Assembly: GCF_016735495.2 (NCBI RefSeq)
Contig: NZ_JAERQY020000001.1
Location: 186,001 to 250,000, forward strand
DNA: 64,000 bases
Source: Lysobacter sp. MMG2
Lineage (GTDB): Bacteria; Pseudomonadota; Gammaproteobacteria; Xanthomonadales; Xanthomonadaceae
Direction of reading: 5' to 3'
The notes beneath the pieces were generated by a model. That model was not told where the DNA came from. It saw nothing but the letters and a program-made list of their open reading frames with translations, and did not search any database. The stretch's first letter is position 1. The number at the start of each line of letters is the position of its first letter. A program made the position numbers and the translations under genes. This document shows positions 29,910-43,065 of this stretch, one piece after another.

Positions 29910-30964
29910 ATGCGATCAACGAATCCCACGAGCTCCCCCGCTCCACCGCCGTGGCCGCGCCGCATCGGACGCATACCTTCAAGATGCTGATGAAGCGCGA
30001 GTTCTGGGAGCACAAGGGCGGCTTCCTGTGGGCACCGCTGGTGGCCGGCGGCATCCTGCTACTGCTGACGCTGATGGGCATCGGTGCGGGCGAAGTGCTG
30101 CTGCGCAAGGTGCCGGACAAGGCGACGATCAACGTCGAAGGCGGCAGCTTCCAGGTCAACGGCCTGAACCTGTCGCAGCTCACCGCCAACATGAGCCCGA
30201 GCGAGCTGCGCGAGTTCGGCGGCGTGATCGACGCCAGCCTCTACATGGCCGCCAGCTGGCCCTTCATCGTGCTGGCCTTCGTGGTGTTCTTCTACTGCCT
30301 GGGCAGCCTGTACGACGACCGCCGCGACCGCAGTGTGCTGTTCTGGAAGTCGCTGCCGATCTCCGACCGCGACACCGTGCTGTCCAAGGTCGCCAGCGCG
30401 ACGCTGATGGCACCGGTCATCGCCGCCCTCGCCGCAATCGCGGTGGTATTCGGATCGATGGTGGTCTACAGCCTGGTCGTGCTGCTGCACGGCGGCAACC
30501 CGTACACGATGCTGTGGGGCCCGGCGAGCCCGCTGAAGGTCAGCCTGCACCTGATCGCCTCGATTCCGGTTTACGCACTGTGGGCGCTGCCGACCGTGGG
30601 CTGGCTGATGCTGTGTTCGTCGTGGGCGAAGAGCAAGCCGTTCCTGTGGGCGATCATGATCCCGGTCTTCGCCGGCATCTTCGTCAGCTGGTTCGATCTG
30701 ATGCACCTGTTCGACCTGGAAACCGGCTGGTTCTGGAAGAACGTCGTCGCCCGCAGCCTGCTCAGTGCGGCCCCGGGTTCGTGGTTCGATGCGGCGCAGA
30801 TCGGCGACATCGACGTCGACGGCCCGCAGGCCATCCACTCGGTCCTGAGCCTGCGCACGATGTACTCGGTGCTGGCGACGCCGCAGCTGTGGGTCGGTGC
30901 ACTGGCCGGCGCGGCGATGATCTTCGGCGCGATCCGTCTGCGCCGCTGGCGGGATGAGGGGTGA
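29906..30964 (+). CDS. ABC transporter permease
   Basis: A 352-residue membrane protein partnering the preceding ATPase. After a polar N-terminus with MLMKREFWEHKGG, typical of ABC-2-like permeases, hydrophobic helices lie at about residues 45-65, 120-142, 170-200, 222-245, 252-272 and 325-345, with a periplasmic loop between helices 1 and 2 (residues 66-118). Start ATG 29906 overlaps the ATPase stop (ATGA). The last residue Gly and the TGA stop are the first bases of a two-hairpin repeat (30959-31068). No cargo can be named; comparison with Ytr systems suggests envelope-stress or peptide-antibiotic detoxification. Confidence 0.88.
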   Translation: MNAINESHELPRSTAVAAPHRTHTFKMLMKREFWEHKGGFLWAPLVAGGILLLLTLMGIGAGEVLLRKVPDKATINVEGGSFQVNGLNLSQLTANMSPSELREFGGVIDASLYMAASWPFIVLAFVVFFYCLGSLYDDRRDRSVLFWKSLPISDRDTVLSKVASATLMAPVIAALAAIAVVFGSMVVYSLVVLLHGGNPYTMLWGPASPLKVSLHLIASIPVYALWALPTVGWLMLCSSWAKSKPFLWAIMIPVFAGIFVSWFDLMHLFDLETGWFWKNVVARSLLSAAPGSWFDAAQIGDIDVDGPQAIHSVLSLRTMYSVLATPQLWVGALAGAAMIFGAIRLRRWRDEG

Positions 30965-31068
30965 GGCACGCCGCGCGGCACTGCCGCGCGGCGTGCCGAA
31001 CGCCCGGCCACGGATGGTCGGGCCGGGCGATCCGAAGCCCACAACCTGACGCCACGTACGGCAGCCAC
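30959..31068 (+). repeat. Two-hairpin stop-codon repeat, copy B (after ABC permease)
   Basis: Begins GGGTGAGGCACGCCGCGCGG, with hairpin 1 GGCACGCCGC...GCGGCGTGCC and hairpin 2 CGCCCGGCCACGG...CCGGGCG, and ends near CGCCACGTACGGCAGCC. Hairpin 1 differs from copies A and C by paired substitutions that keep the stem. GGG-TGA (30959-30964) is the end of the permease gene. It separates the transporter genes from the solenoid and lipoprotein genes, so it may dampen readthrough. The remaining gap to 31289 (about 220 bp) shows nothing I recognise. Confidence 0.85.
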
Positions 31069-31289
31069 AGTTTTTCCGAAGCGGCGCTTTTGAAGATGAA
31101 AGCGACCGCAAGCCCCCAGATGGCAGGCCACCCGAGCCTCCACCAAGCACCACAAGCCGCATCCGTCTTCGCCCAAGCAACGCCTTGAAGTCGCAGAACC
31201 GAGCCCGCTTCCGCTCGACGCCACGGCCGACGCAACCAACGCCGCCGCGCTTGCATCCAAGTAGGGCCTTTCACGGAGAGACCATCGCA

Positions 31290-32060
31290 ATGCGCACCCT
31301 GTCCCTGTTCGCCCTGCCCCTCGTCCTGTTCGCCGGCCAGGCCTTCGCCGACGAATGCAAGCATTCGCAGCCGCACAACCTGCAGCTCGATTTCAACGGC
31401 GTGAAGACCATCATGTTCGACATCGGCCCGCACGACCTCGTCGTCAACGCCCAGCGCGGCGCCAAGGGCGGCGTACAGGGCAAGGCCTGCGCGTCCAATC
31501 CCGACCGTCTGAAGGAGCTTTCGCTCACCCAACAGCGCGTCGGCGACAAGATCATCGTCAAGGCCGAGCGCGCCGACACCATCAGCATCAGCTTCGGCAG
31601 CGCGAACTACGCCTACCTCTCCCTCAACGCGACCGTGCCGGACAACGTGCTGGTGCAGCTGAAGGTCGGCTCGGGCGACGCACGCGTCGTCGGCGCCTCG
31701 GCGCTGAGCGCCGACGTCGGCTCCGGTGATGTCGAAGCGCGCGACATCCGCGGCCAGGTCACCGCCGACGTCAACTCCGGCGACATCGAACTGGACACGA
31801 TCGGCTCCCTGCACATCCTGTCCGTCGGTTCCGGCGACCTGAAGGCGCGTCGCGTCAAGGGCGACGTCGTCATCGGCAGCATCGGTTCGGGCGACGTGGA
31901 AGTGCGTGATGTCAGCGGCAGCGTCACGGCCGACAAGATCGGCTCCGGCGACCTCGATGCGCATGCCGTCACCGGCAACCTGACCGTGCGCCGCGTCGGC
32001 AGCGGCTCGGTCGATCACAGCGGCGTGTCCGGCCGCGTCGACGTGCCCGTCGACGGCTGA
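31290..32060 (+). CDS. Exported beta-solenoid repeat protein (DUF4097/DUF2807-like)
   Basis: A 256-residue secreted protein. The signal peptide MRTLSLFALPLVLFAGQAFA is cut before DE. The mature N-terminus holds two cysteines (Cys 23, and Cys near residue 66). From residue 125 onward seven repeats of about 18 residues follow, each with a VGSGD-type turn (VGSGDARVVGA, VGSGDVEARDI, VNSGDIELDTI, VGSGDLKARRV, IGSGDVEVRDV, IGSGDLDAHAV, VGSGSVDHSGV), the pattern of a right-handed beta-solenoid as in DUF4097 / putative adhesin proteins. GGAGAG at 31275-31280 precedes the ATG. It is probably part of the ytrA operon by readthrough. Function unknown. Confidence 0.8.
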   Translation: MRTLSLFALPLVLFAGQAFADECKHSQPHNLQLDFNGVKTIMFDIGPHDLVVNAQRGAKGGVQGKACASNPDRLKELSLTQQRVGDKIIVKAERADTISISFGSANYAYLSLNATVPDNVLVQLKVGSGDARVVGASALSADVGSGDVEARDIRGQVTADVNSGDIELDTIGSLHILSVGSGDLKARRVKGDVVIGSIGSGDVEVRDVSGSVTADKIGSGDLDAHAVTGNLTVRRVGSGSVDHSGVSGRVDVPVDG

Positions 32061-32097
32061 CCGACCGCCTTTACTTCCCTTCCAAGGAATCCGCGCC

Positions 32098-32772
32098 ATG
32101 AACCTGCGTCCCCTCGCCCTCTCCGCGGTGCTTTCCAGCTTTTGCCTGCTCGCGGCCTGCGGGGCGAATCCCTCCGGCCAGCAGCAGGCGCAGCAGAAGG
32201 CCGAACAGACCGGCGGAGTGATCTCCGGCGCGGTGCAGAAGGCCTTGACCGAAGCGAAGAAGGAAATCGCCGAAGGCAACATCAACATCGACAACGGCAA
32301 GACCGGCAAGCGCGTCGAACTGTCGCCCAAGGGCGATTTCATCGTCGACGGCAAGCCGGTGCCGGTGACGCCCGAGCAGCGCGCGCTGCTGCTGGAGTAC
32401 CGCAGCCACGTGGTCGCGGTCGCCACGGCCGGCATGAACATCGGCATGCACAGTGCCGACCTCGCCACGCACGCGGTGACCGAATCGATCAAGAGCGTCT
32501 TCACCGGCGGCTCGGACGACATCGACGAGAAGGTGAAGGCGCAGGCGTCGAAGGTGGAAGCGGCGGCGCTGCAGTTGTGCAACGCGCTGCCGGGAATGAT
32601 GACTTCGCAGGACCGCCTCGCGGCCGCGCTGCCGGACTTCAAGCCCTACGCGAACCTGACGCAGTCGGACATCGACGAATGCGTCGACGAGGCGAAGGAG
32701 AAGAGCCACAAGTTGACGGCGGATGCCGCGGCCGAAGCGGCGAAGGCGTCCGAGGCGCCGTCGAAGCAGTAG
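32098..32772 (+). CDS. DUF2884 (YggN-like) lipoprotein
   Basis: A 224-residue exported lipoprotein with lipobox LLAAC (Cys 21). The mature protein opens with a Gln-rich segment and carries the DUF2884/YggN pattern: a GKTGKRVELSPKGDFIVDGK stretch, VTPEQRALLLEYRSHVVAV, a helical middle, and the two cysteines LCNALPGM and DIDECVDEA that probably pair. The C-terminus is Ala/Lys/Glu-rich and likely disordered. It lies 37 bp after the solenoid gene and ends 36 bp before repeat copy C. The biochemical role of the family is unknown. Confidence 0.82.
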   Translation: MNLRPLALSAVLSSFCLLAACGANPSGQQQAQQKAEQTGGVISGAVQKALTEAKKEIAEGNINIDNGKTGKRVELSPKGDFIVDGKPVPVTPEQRALLLEYRSHVVAVATAGMNIGMHSADLATHAVTESIKSVFTGGSDDIDEKVKAQASKVEAAALQLCNALPGMMTSQDRLAAALPDFKPYANLTQSDIDECVDEAKEKSHKLTADAAAEAAKASEAPSKQ

Positions 32773-32807
32773 GTCGGCAAAGCGGCCACGGCATTCGAAC
32801 ACATCGC

Positions 32808-32910
32808 TGCCGTCCATGGCGGGCCTGGATCGGCCCCGGATCGCCCGGCCCGGCCATCCATGGCCGGGCGTTCGGCAGGCCACGCGGCAGTGCCGCGTAG
32901 GCGGCCTGCC

Positions 32911-32916
<6 letters not shown>
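32808..32916 (-). repeat. Two-hairpin stop-codon repeat, copy C (after fumC)
   Basis: On the minus strand it begins GGGTGAGGCAGGCCGCCTAC at 32916 and continues through hairpin 1 (ending GTGGCCTGCC) and hairpin 2 (CGCCCGGCCATGG...CCGGGCG) to CGCCATGGACGGCAGC at 32808. GGG-TGA (32916-32911) ends fumC. It is also the only sequence between fumC and the convergent DUF2884 gene. Confidence 0.85.
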
Positions 32917-35859
<2,943 letters not shown>

Positions 35860-35953
35860 CCGAAACCGGTCACGGCTTGATCACGCTCAGGCCACGAGCC
35901 GCGGCGGAGTGTGAGGATGAGCGCCCGGTGCGTGGTGCGCTGGCCTGGAGACG

Positions 35954-36361
35954 ATGCCCATGAACCTCATGGTCAACCTCGATGTCGACGACCTCGCCCG
36001 CGCGCAGGCCTTCTACATCGCCGCCTTCGGACTGACAGCGGCGCGCCGGCTCGGGCCGGACGTGCTCGAAATGCTCGGCGCGCAGGCGCCGATCTACCTG
36101 TTGCGCAAGGAGGCCGGCAGCGTGGGCGCCGGCGATTCCAGGCGCGACTATTCCCGCCATTGGACGCCCGTGCACTGCGACGTGGTGGTCGACGACCTGG
36201 ACGCCGCACTGGCGCGCGTCCTGGCCGCCGGCGCCCGCCAGGAGGGCGAGATTCGCGAAGGCCGATGGGGCCGCACCGTCGCCGTCGCCGACCCGTTCGG
36301 GCACGGCTGGTGCCTGGTGCAGTTCCTCGGCCGCGGTTACGACGAGATTGCAGGCACATGA
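35954..36361 (+). CDS. VOC (glyoxalase/bleomycin-resistance fold) family protein
   Basis: A 135-residue single-domain VOC protein with the two beta-alpha-beta-beta-beta halves: MVNLDVDDLARAQAFYIAAF at the start and the second half CDVVVDDLDAALARVLAAGA followed by VADPFGHGWCLVQFLG. Metal-site residues are partly present (VADPFGHGW ends the fold as usual), and the substrate is unknown. The start could be the ATG at 35954 or the one at 35960, which is better spaced from GGAG at 35947-35950. Its stop overlaps the roxA start (ATGA), so it is coupled to the ribosomal oxygenase gene. Confidence 0.85.
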   Translation: MPMNLMVNLDVDDLARAQAFYIAAFGLTAARRLGPDVLEMLGAQAPIYLLRKEAGSVGAGDSRRDYSRHWTPVHCDVVVDDLDAALARVLAAGARQEGEIREGRWGRTVAVADPFGHGWCLVQFLGRGYDEIAGT

Positions 36362-37620
36362 CCCGGAAAACCCCCACCCCGACGAAGAAGACCACCGCCT
36401 CCAAAAAGGTGCCCGCGCGCAACGCGACGCTGCCGATCGAAATCGACGCGCGCCGCCTGCCGCCGCTGGGCATGCCGCCGGAGGTGTTCCTGCGCGATTA
36501 CTGGCAGAAGAAGCCGCTGCTGATCCGCAACGCCTTCCCCGACTTCCAGACGCCCGTGCAGCCCGAAGACCTCGCCGGCCTGGCCTGCGAGGAGGCCGCG
36601 CTGTCGCGCATCGTCATGCACGATCGCGCCAACGACCGCTGGACGCTGCGACACGGGCCGTTCGAAGAGGACGAGTTCCCCGGCATGCCGCACCAGGACT
36701 GGACGCTGCTGGTCCAGGACGTGGACAAGTGGGACGCCGACATCGCCGCGCTGCTGCAGCACTTCCGCTTCCTGCCGCGCTGGCGCATCGACGATGTGAT
36801 GATTTCCTTCGCCGCGCCGGGCGGTTCGGTCGGTGCGCACATCGACCAGTACGACGTGTTCCTGCTGCAGGCGTACGGCCACCGTCGCTGGCAGATCGAC
36901 ACGCGTCCGAATCCGCCGCTGGAGTTCCGTCCCGACGTCGAGCTCAAGCTGCTGCGCGAGTTCACGCCCACGCACGACTGGGTGCTCGGCCCGGGCGACA
37001 TGCTCTACCTGCCGCCCGGCGTGCCGCACAACGGCGTGGCCGAAGACGCGTGCCTCACCTTCTCGGTGGGCATGCGCGCGCCGTCGGCGGCGGAACTGCT
37101 GGGGGATTTCGTCGACACGCTGGCCGCCGACGCGGACGAGGCTTTGCGCTACCACGACCCGGACCTGACGCCGCCGTCGGATCCCAACGAGATCGACGTC
37201 GAGGCGATGAACCGCGCGGTCGAGGCCTTGAACCTGCTGCGCATGAACGATCCGGATCGACTGGGCGACTGGTTCGGTCGCTTCATCACCGTGTATCGCG
37301 CGGCCGGCGAAGTGCACGGCGGTGGCGAGGCGCGTTCGCGCATCGAGATCGAATGGGACCTGGACCACGGCGCCGTGCTGCATCGCCATCCGTGGTCGCG
37401 CATGGCGTGGCGGCGCGCGCACCGCAAGGGCGAGCCGGCGCGGCTGTTCGTCAGCGGGCAGGACCATCCGCTGCCGCCCGAGGACGCCGCCCGCATCGCC
37501 GAGGCGGCGCAACTGGATGGCGAGGCGTATGGCGCCCTGTCCGAAGAAGGGCGCGACCTGGTCCAGAACCTGCTCCAGGCCGGCCACTACAGCCTGGTGC
37601 TGCCGGACGAAGAAGAATGA
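36358..37620 (+). CDS. roxA: Ribosomal protein L16 arginine 3-hydroxylase (JmjC oxygenase, YcfD/RoxA)
   Basis: 2-oxoglutarate- and Fe(II)-dependent oxygenase; in E. coli the homologue hydroxylates Arg81 of ribosomal protein L16. The 420-residue protein has a basic disordered N-terminus (TRKTPTPTKKTTASKKV), a JmjC barrel with the HxD iron ligands in GAHIDQYDVFLLQ and the distal His in PPGVPHNGVAE, the FLRDYWQKKPLLIRNAFP block before the barrel, and the C-terminal dimerisation and winged-helix region. The ATG at 36358 overlaps the VOC stop, and its own stop overlaps the GNAT start, giving three coupled genes. Confidence 0.92.
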   Translation: MTRKTPTPTKKTTASKKVPARNATLPIEIDARRLPPLGMPPEVFLRDYWQKKPLLIRNAFPDFQTPVQPEDLAGLACEEAALSRIVMHDRANDRWTLRHGPFEEDEFPGMPHQDWTLLVQDVDKWDADIAALLQHFRFLPRWRIDDVMISFAAPGGSVGAHIDQYDVFLLQAYGHRRWQIDTRPNPPLEFRPDVELKLLREFTPTHDWVLGPGDMLYLPPGVPHNGVAEDACLTFSVGMRAPSAAELLGDFVDTLAADADEALRYHDPDLTPPSDPNEIDVEAMNRAVEALNLLRMNDPDRLGDWFGRFITVYRAAGEVHGGGEARSRIEIEWDLDHGAVLHRHPWSRMAWRRAHRKGEPARLFVSGQDHPLPPEDAARIAEAAQLDGEAYGALSEEGRDLVQNLLQAGHYSLVLPDEEE

Positions 37621-38531
37621 GCGGCCCGGCGGCGACGGAGGCGTTCCAGGTCGAGGCCGTCGCCTTCGACCGGGCCCTGGCCGACCTGCGCGCCGTGCGC
37701 GACATCGTGTTCGTGCAGGAACAGGGCGTCCCGGTCGAGCTGGAACGCGACGCGCTGGACCCGCTGTGCCGTCACGTCCTGGCCCGCGACCTGCAGGGCC
37801 GGCCGATCGGCACCGGCCGTTTGACCCCAGACCGCCGCATCGGTCGCATGGCGGTGTTGCCGCACTGGCGCAACCGCCGCGTCGGCGAGGCGCTGCTCAA
37901 GGCCCTGCTCGTGGAGGCACGCTCACTGGGCTGGCCCGAGGTAAGCCTGCACGCGCAGGTCCCGGCGATGGCGTTCTATGCCCGGCAAGGCTTCCTCCCG
38001 TATGGCGAGCGCTTCGTCGAGGCAGGCCTGGACCATCAGTCCATGCGCCTGGCGCTGGACGCGGTCAACCCCGTGCTGCGCCGCGACGGCGGGCTGGCCG
38101 CGCTGCTCGGCGTGGCCGAGGGCGCCCGCCGGCAGTTGCTGATCTACAGCCGCGACCTGGACCCGGGCCTGCTGGATCAGCCCGAGGCCCTGAGTGCCCT
38201 GCGCCGCCATGGTGTCGGGGGCGGTGAAGTGCGCGTGCTCCTGCACGATCCGGACGCACCCCGGCGAGCGCTCGCGCCGCTGATCGCCCTGGCCCAGCGC
38301 CTGCCCAGCGCCTTCGCGTTCCGTGCCATCGAGGAAACGGTGGACCGCGATTACCCGTCCGCCTATGTGGTCAATGACGACAGCGGCTGGTACTTCCGTC
38401 CGCTGGGGCACCGATTCGACGGCGAAACGCGCCTGGACGACGGCGCCCGCGCCCGCCAGCTGCGCGCGCATTTTGTGCCCGTTTGGGAACGCGCCCGCCC
38501 CTGCACCGAGTATCGCGCGCTGGGCATCTGA
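37617..38531 (+). CDS. GNAT family N-acetyltransferase with C-terminal extension
   Basis: A 304-residue two-part protein. Residues 1-145 are a GNAT acetyltransferase (RDIVFVQEQGVPVELERDAL, acetyl-CoA site IGRMAVLPHWRNRRVGEALL, AFYARQGFLPYGERFVEAGL, HQSMRLAL), similar to ElaA/YjcF-like small GNATs. Residues 150-304 are a second domain (LLIYSRDLDPGLLDQPEALS, DRDYPSAYVVNDDSGWYFRP) that I recognise only as a recurrent gammaproteobacterial extension of unknown function. Start ATG 37617 overlaps the roxA stop (ATGA). Coupling to roxA invites the idea that it also modifies a translation component; that is inference. Confidence 0.85.
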   Translation: MSGPAATEAFQVEAVAFDRALADLRAVRDIVFVQEQGVPVELERDALDPLCRHVLARDLQGRPIGTGRLTPDRRIGRMAVLPHWRNRRVGEALLKALLVEARSLGWPEVSLHAQVPAMAFYARQGFLPYGERFVEAGLDHQSMRLALDAVNPVLRRDGGLAALLGVAEGARRQLLIYSRDLDPGLLDQPEALSALRRHGVGGGEVRVLLHDPDAPRRALAPLIALAQRLPSAFAFRAIEETVDRDYPSAYVVNDDSGWYFRPLGHRFDGETRLDDGARARQLRAHFVPVWERARPCTEYRALGI

Positions 38532-38835
38532 GCGACGCCGCGCCGGATTCGTGGCGTGAAGACGCCACGACCACACGCGTTCCCTGCGCCAAACCCCGTG
38601 TTTCCGCGCCCGCAACACGCCACCTCTTGAACACGGCGGCGCAGCCCAAACGCTATTCCCGGGCCGCATGACGGCCCACGGGTTTTCGAGATCCGTCCGC
38701 TATCCCGTTTCGACGTAAGTGTTAGCCGTTTGCCGGCAGCCAAGGGCTATAATTCCGAATCTTGGCGCCTGAATAGCCGCACGCGTGCAATCCGGGCCCT
38801 CTCCGTCTCCCTCACCGAGTTTCCCGATCGCCATC
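38532..38835 (+). promoter_or_regulatory. Gap before sucA: one hairpin and a candidate -10 box
   Basis: CGTGGCGT-GAAG-ACGCCACG at 38550-38569 is a perfect eight-pair hairpin 18 bp after the GNAT stop; it lacks a T-run but could end or protect that transcript. TATAAT at 38748-38753 is a perfect -10 hexamer 83 bp before the sucA GTG; no good -35 is seen at normal spacing. Nothing else is recognisable in the 304 bp. Confidence 0.5.
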
Positions 38836-41667
<2,832 letters not shown>

Positions 41668-41678
41668 GTTGCGTACCT

Positions 41679-41703
41679 CACGGCCGGCTAACCGCCGGCC
41701 GTG
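41679..41703. other. Perfect intercistronic hairpin between sucA and sucB
   Basis: CACGGCCGGC-TAACC-GCCGGCCGTG is a ten-pair perfect stem 11 bp after the sucA stop and 46 bp before the sucB start. Without a T-run it is more likely an mRNA-stabilising or partial attenuation structure that sets the E1:E2 ratio than a full terminator. Confidence 0.6.
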
Positions 41704-41749
41704 GAACCTCACACACGATACGAATCACGTCATCCAGGATGCCCGCCCC

Positions 41750-42967
41750 ATGAGCACCGAGATCAAAGTCCCCGTTCTGCCCGAATCCGTCTCCGACGCC
41801 ACCATCGCGACCTGGCACAAGAAGGTCGGCGAAGCCGTCAAGCGCGACGAGAACATCGTCGACCTGGAGACCGACAAGGTCGTGCTCGAGGTGCCCTCGC
41901 CCGTCGACGGCGTGATCAAGGAAATCAAGTTCAAGGAAGGTGACACCGTCACCAGCCAGCAGCTGATCGCCGTCGTCGAGGAAGGCGCGGCCGCCGCTGC
42001 GCCGGCCCCGGCTGCGAAGGCCATCGACGCCAAGAACGATGCCGCCGCCAAGGACGTCGCTGCTCCCGTGCAGCCCAAGGCCGCCGCCGCCGAGGCCCCG
42101 AAGGCCGCCGGTGCCGTCGAACAGCTCCCGCCGGGCGCTCGCTTCACCGCCGTCACCCAGGGCATCGACCCGGCGCAGGTGGAAGGCACCGGCCGTCGCG
42201 GCGCGGTGACCAAGGAAGACCTCGTCAACTACGCCTCGGGCAAGACCGGCGGCGTCGCCGGCGGCGCGCGTCCGGAAGAGCGCGTTCCGATGACCCGCAT
42301 TCGCGCCCGCATCGCCGAGCGCCTGATGCAGTCCAAGAACTCCATCGCCATGCTCACCTCGTTCAACGAGGTCAACCTGGGCAAGGTCATGGCCATGCGC
42401 AAGGAACTGGGCGAGCAGTTCGAGAAGGCCAACGGCATCAAGCTGGGCTTCATGAGCTTCTTCGCCAAGGCCGCCGCGAACGCGCTGCAGAAGCACCCGG
42501 TGGTCAACGCCTCCGTCGACGGCAACGACATCATCTATCACGGCTACGCCGACATCTCGATCGCCGTGTCGACCGACAAGGGCCTGGTCACGCCGGTGCT
42601 GCGCAACGTCGAGCGCATGGGCTTTGCCGACATCGAGAAGGCCATCGGCGATTACGCCAAGAAGGCCCGCGACGGCAAGCTGTCGCTGGAAGACCTGCAG
42701 GGCGGCACCTTCACGATCACCAACGGCGGCACCTTCGGTTCGCTGATGTCCACGCCGATCGTCAACCCGCCGCAGAGCGCGATCCTGGGCATGCATGCCA
42801 TCAAGGAGCGCGCGATCGTCGAGAACGGCCAGGTCGTCGCCGCGCCGATGATGTACATCGCGCTGTCCTACGACCACCGCATCATCGACGGCAAGGACGC
42901 GGTGCTGTTCCTGGTCGACATCAAGAACCAGCTCGAGAATCCGCACCGCATGCTGCTGGGGATGTGA
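41750..42967 (+). CDS. sucB: Dihydrolipoyl succinyltransferase (2-oxoglutarate dehydrogenase E2)
   Basis: Core of the 2-oxoglutarate dehydrogenase complex; carries the lipoyl arm and makes succinyl-CoA. The 405-residue protein has one lipoyl domain (residues 1-78; lipoyl-lysine in [14 protein letters not shown]), an Ala/Pro/Lys linker (80-125), a peripheral-subunit-binding segment ([20 protein letters not shown]) and the catalytic domain ending with [16 protein letters not shown] (catalytic His and Asp). Start ATG at 41750. It lies 82 bp after sucA and 98 bp before lpd, on the same strand, forming the complete complex locus. Confidence 0.95.
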   Translation: MSTEIKVPVLPESVSDATIATWHKKVGEAVKRDENIVDLETDKVVLEVPSPVDGVIKEIKFKEGDTVTSQQLIAVVEEGAAAAAPAPAAKAIDAKNDAAAKDVAAPVQPKAAAAEAPKAAGAVEQLPPGARFTAVTQGIDPAQVEGTGRRGAVTKEDLVNYASGKTGGVAGGARPEERVPMTRIRARIAERLMQSKNSIAMLTSFNEVNLGKVMAMRKELGEQFEKANGIKLGFMSFFAKAAANALQKHPVVNASVDGNDIIYHGYADISIAVSTDKGLVTPVLRNVERMGFADIEKAIGDYAKKARDGKLSLEDLQGGTFTITNGGTFGSLMSTPIVNPPQSAILGMHAIKERAIVENGQVVAAPMMYIALSYDHRIIDGKDAVLFLVDIKNQLENPHRMLLGM

Positions 42968-42970
42968 GCC

Positions 42971-43060
42971 GGGAATCGGGAATGGAGAGTCGGGAATCGT
43001 AGAAAGCCCGCTCCGTTCCCACCCTCCCATTTCCCATTCCCTATCCCCCATTCCCGAGTA
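42971..43060. repeat. GGGAATC heptamer-based inverted repeat filling the sucB-lpd gap
   Basis: Left arm CGGGAATCGGGAATGG and TCGGGAATCG (42971-43002); right arm CCCATTTCCCATTCCC and CCCCATTCCCGAG (43023-43059). The arms are imperfect complements built from a 7-bp GGGAATC/GGGAATG unit. The right arm ends six bases before the lpd start codon and leaves no ordinary Shine-Dalgarno sequence. Confidence 0.7.
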
Positions 43061-43065
43061 GAACC

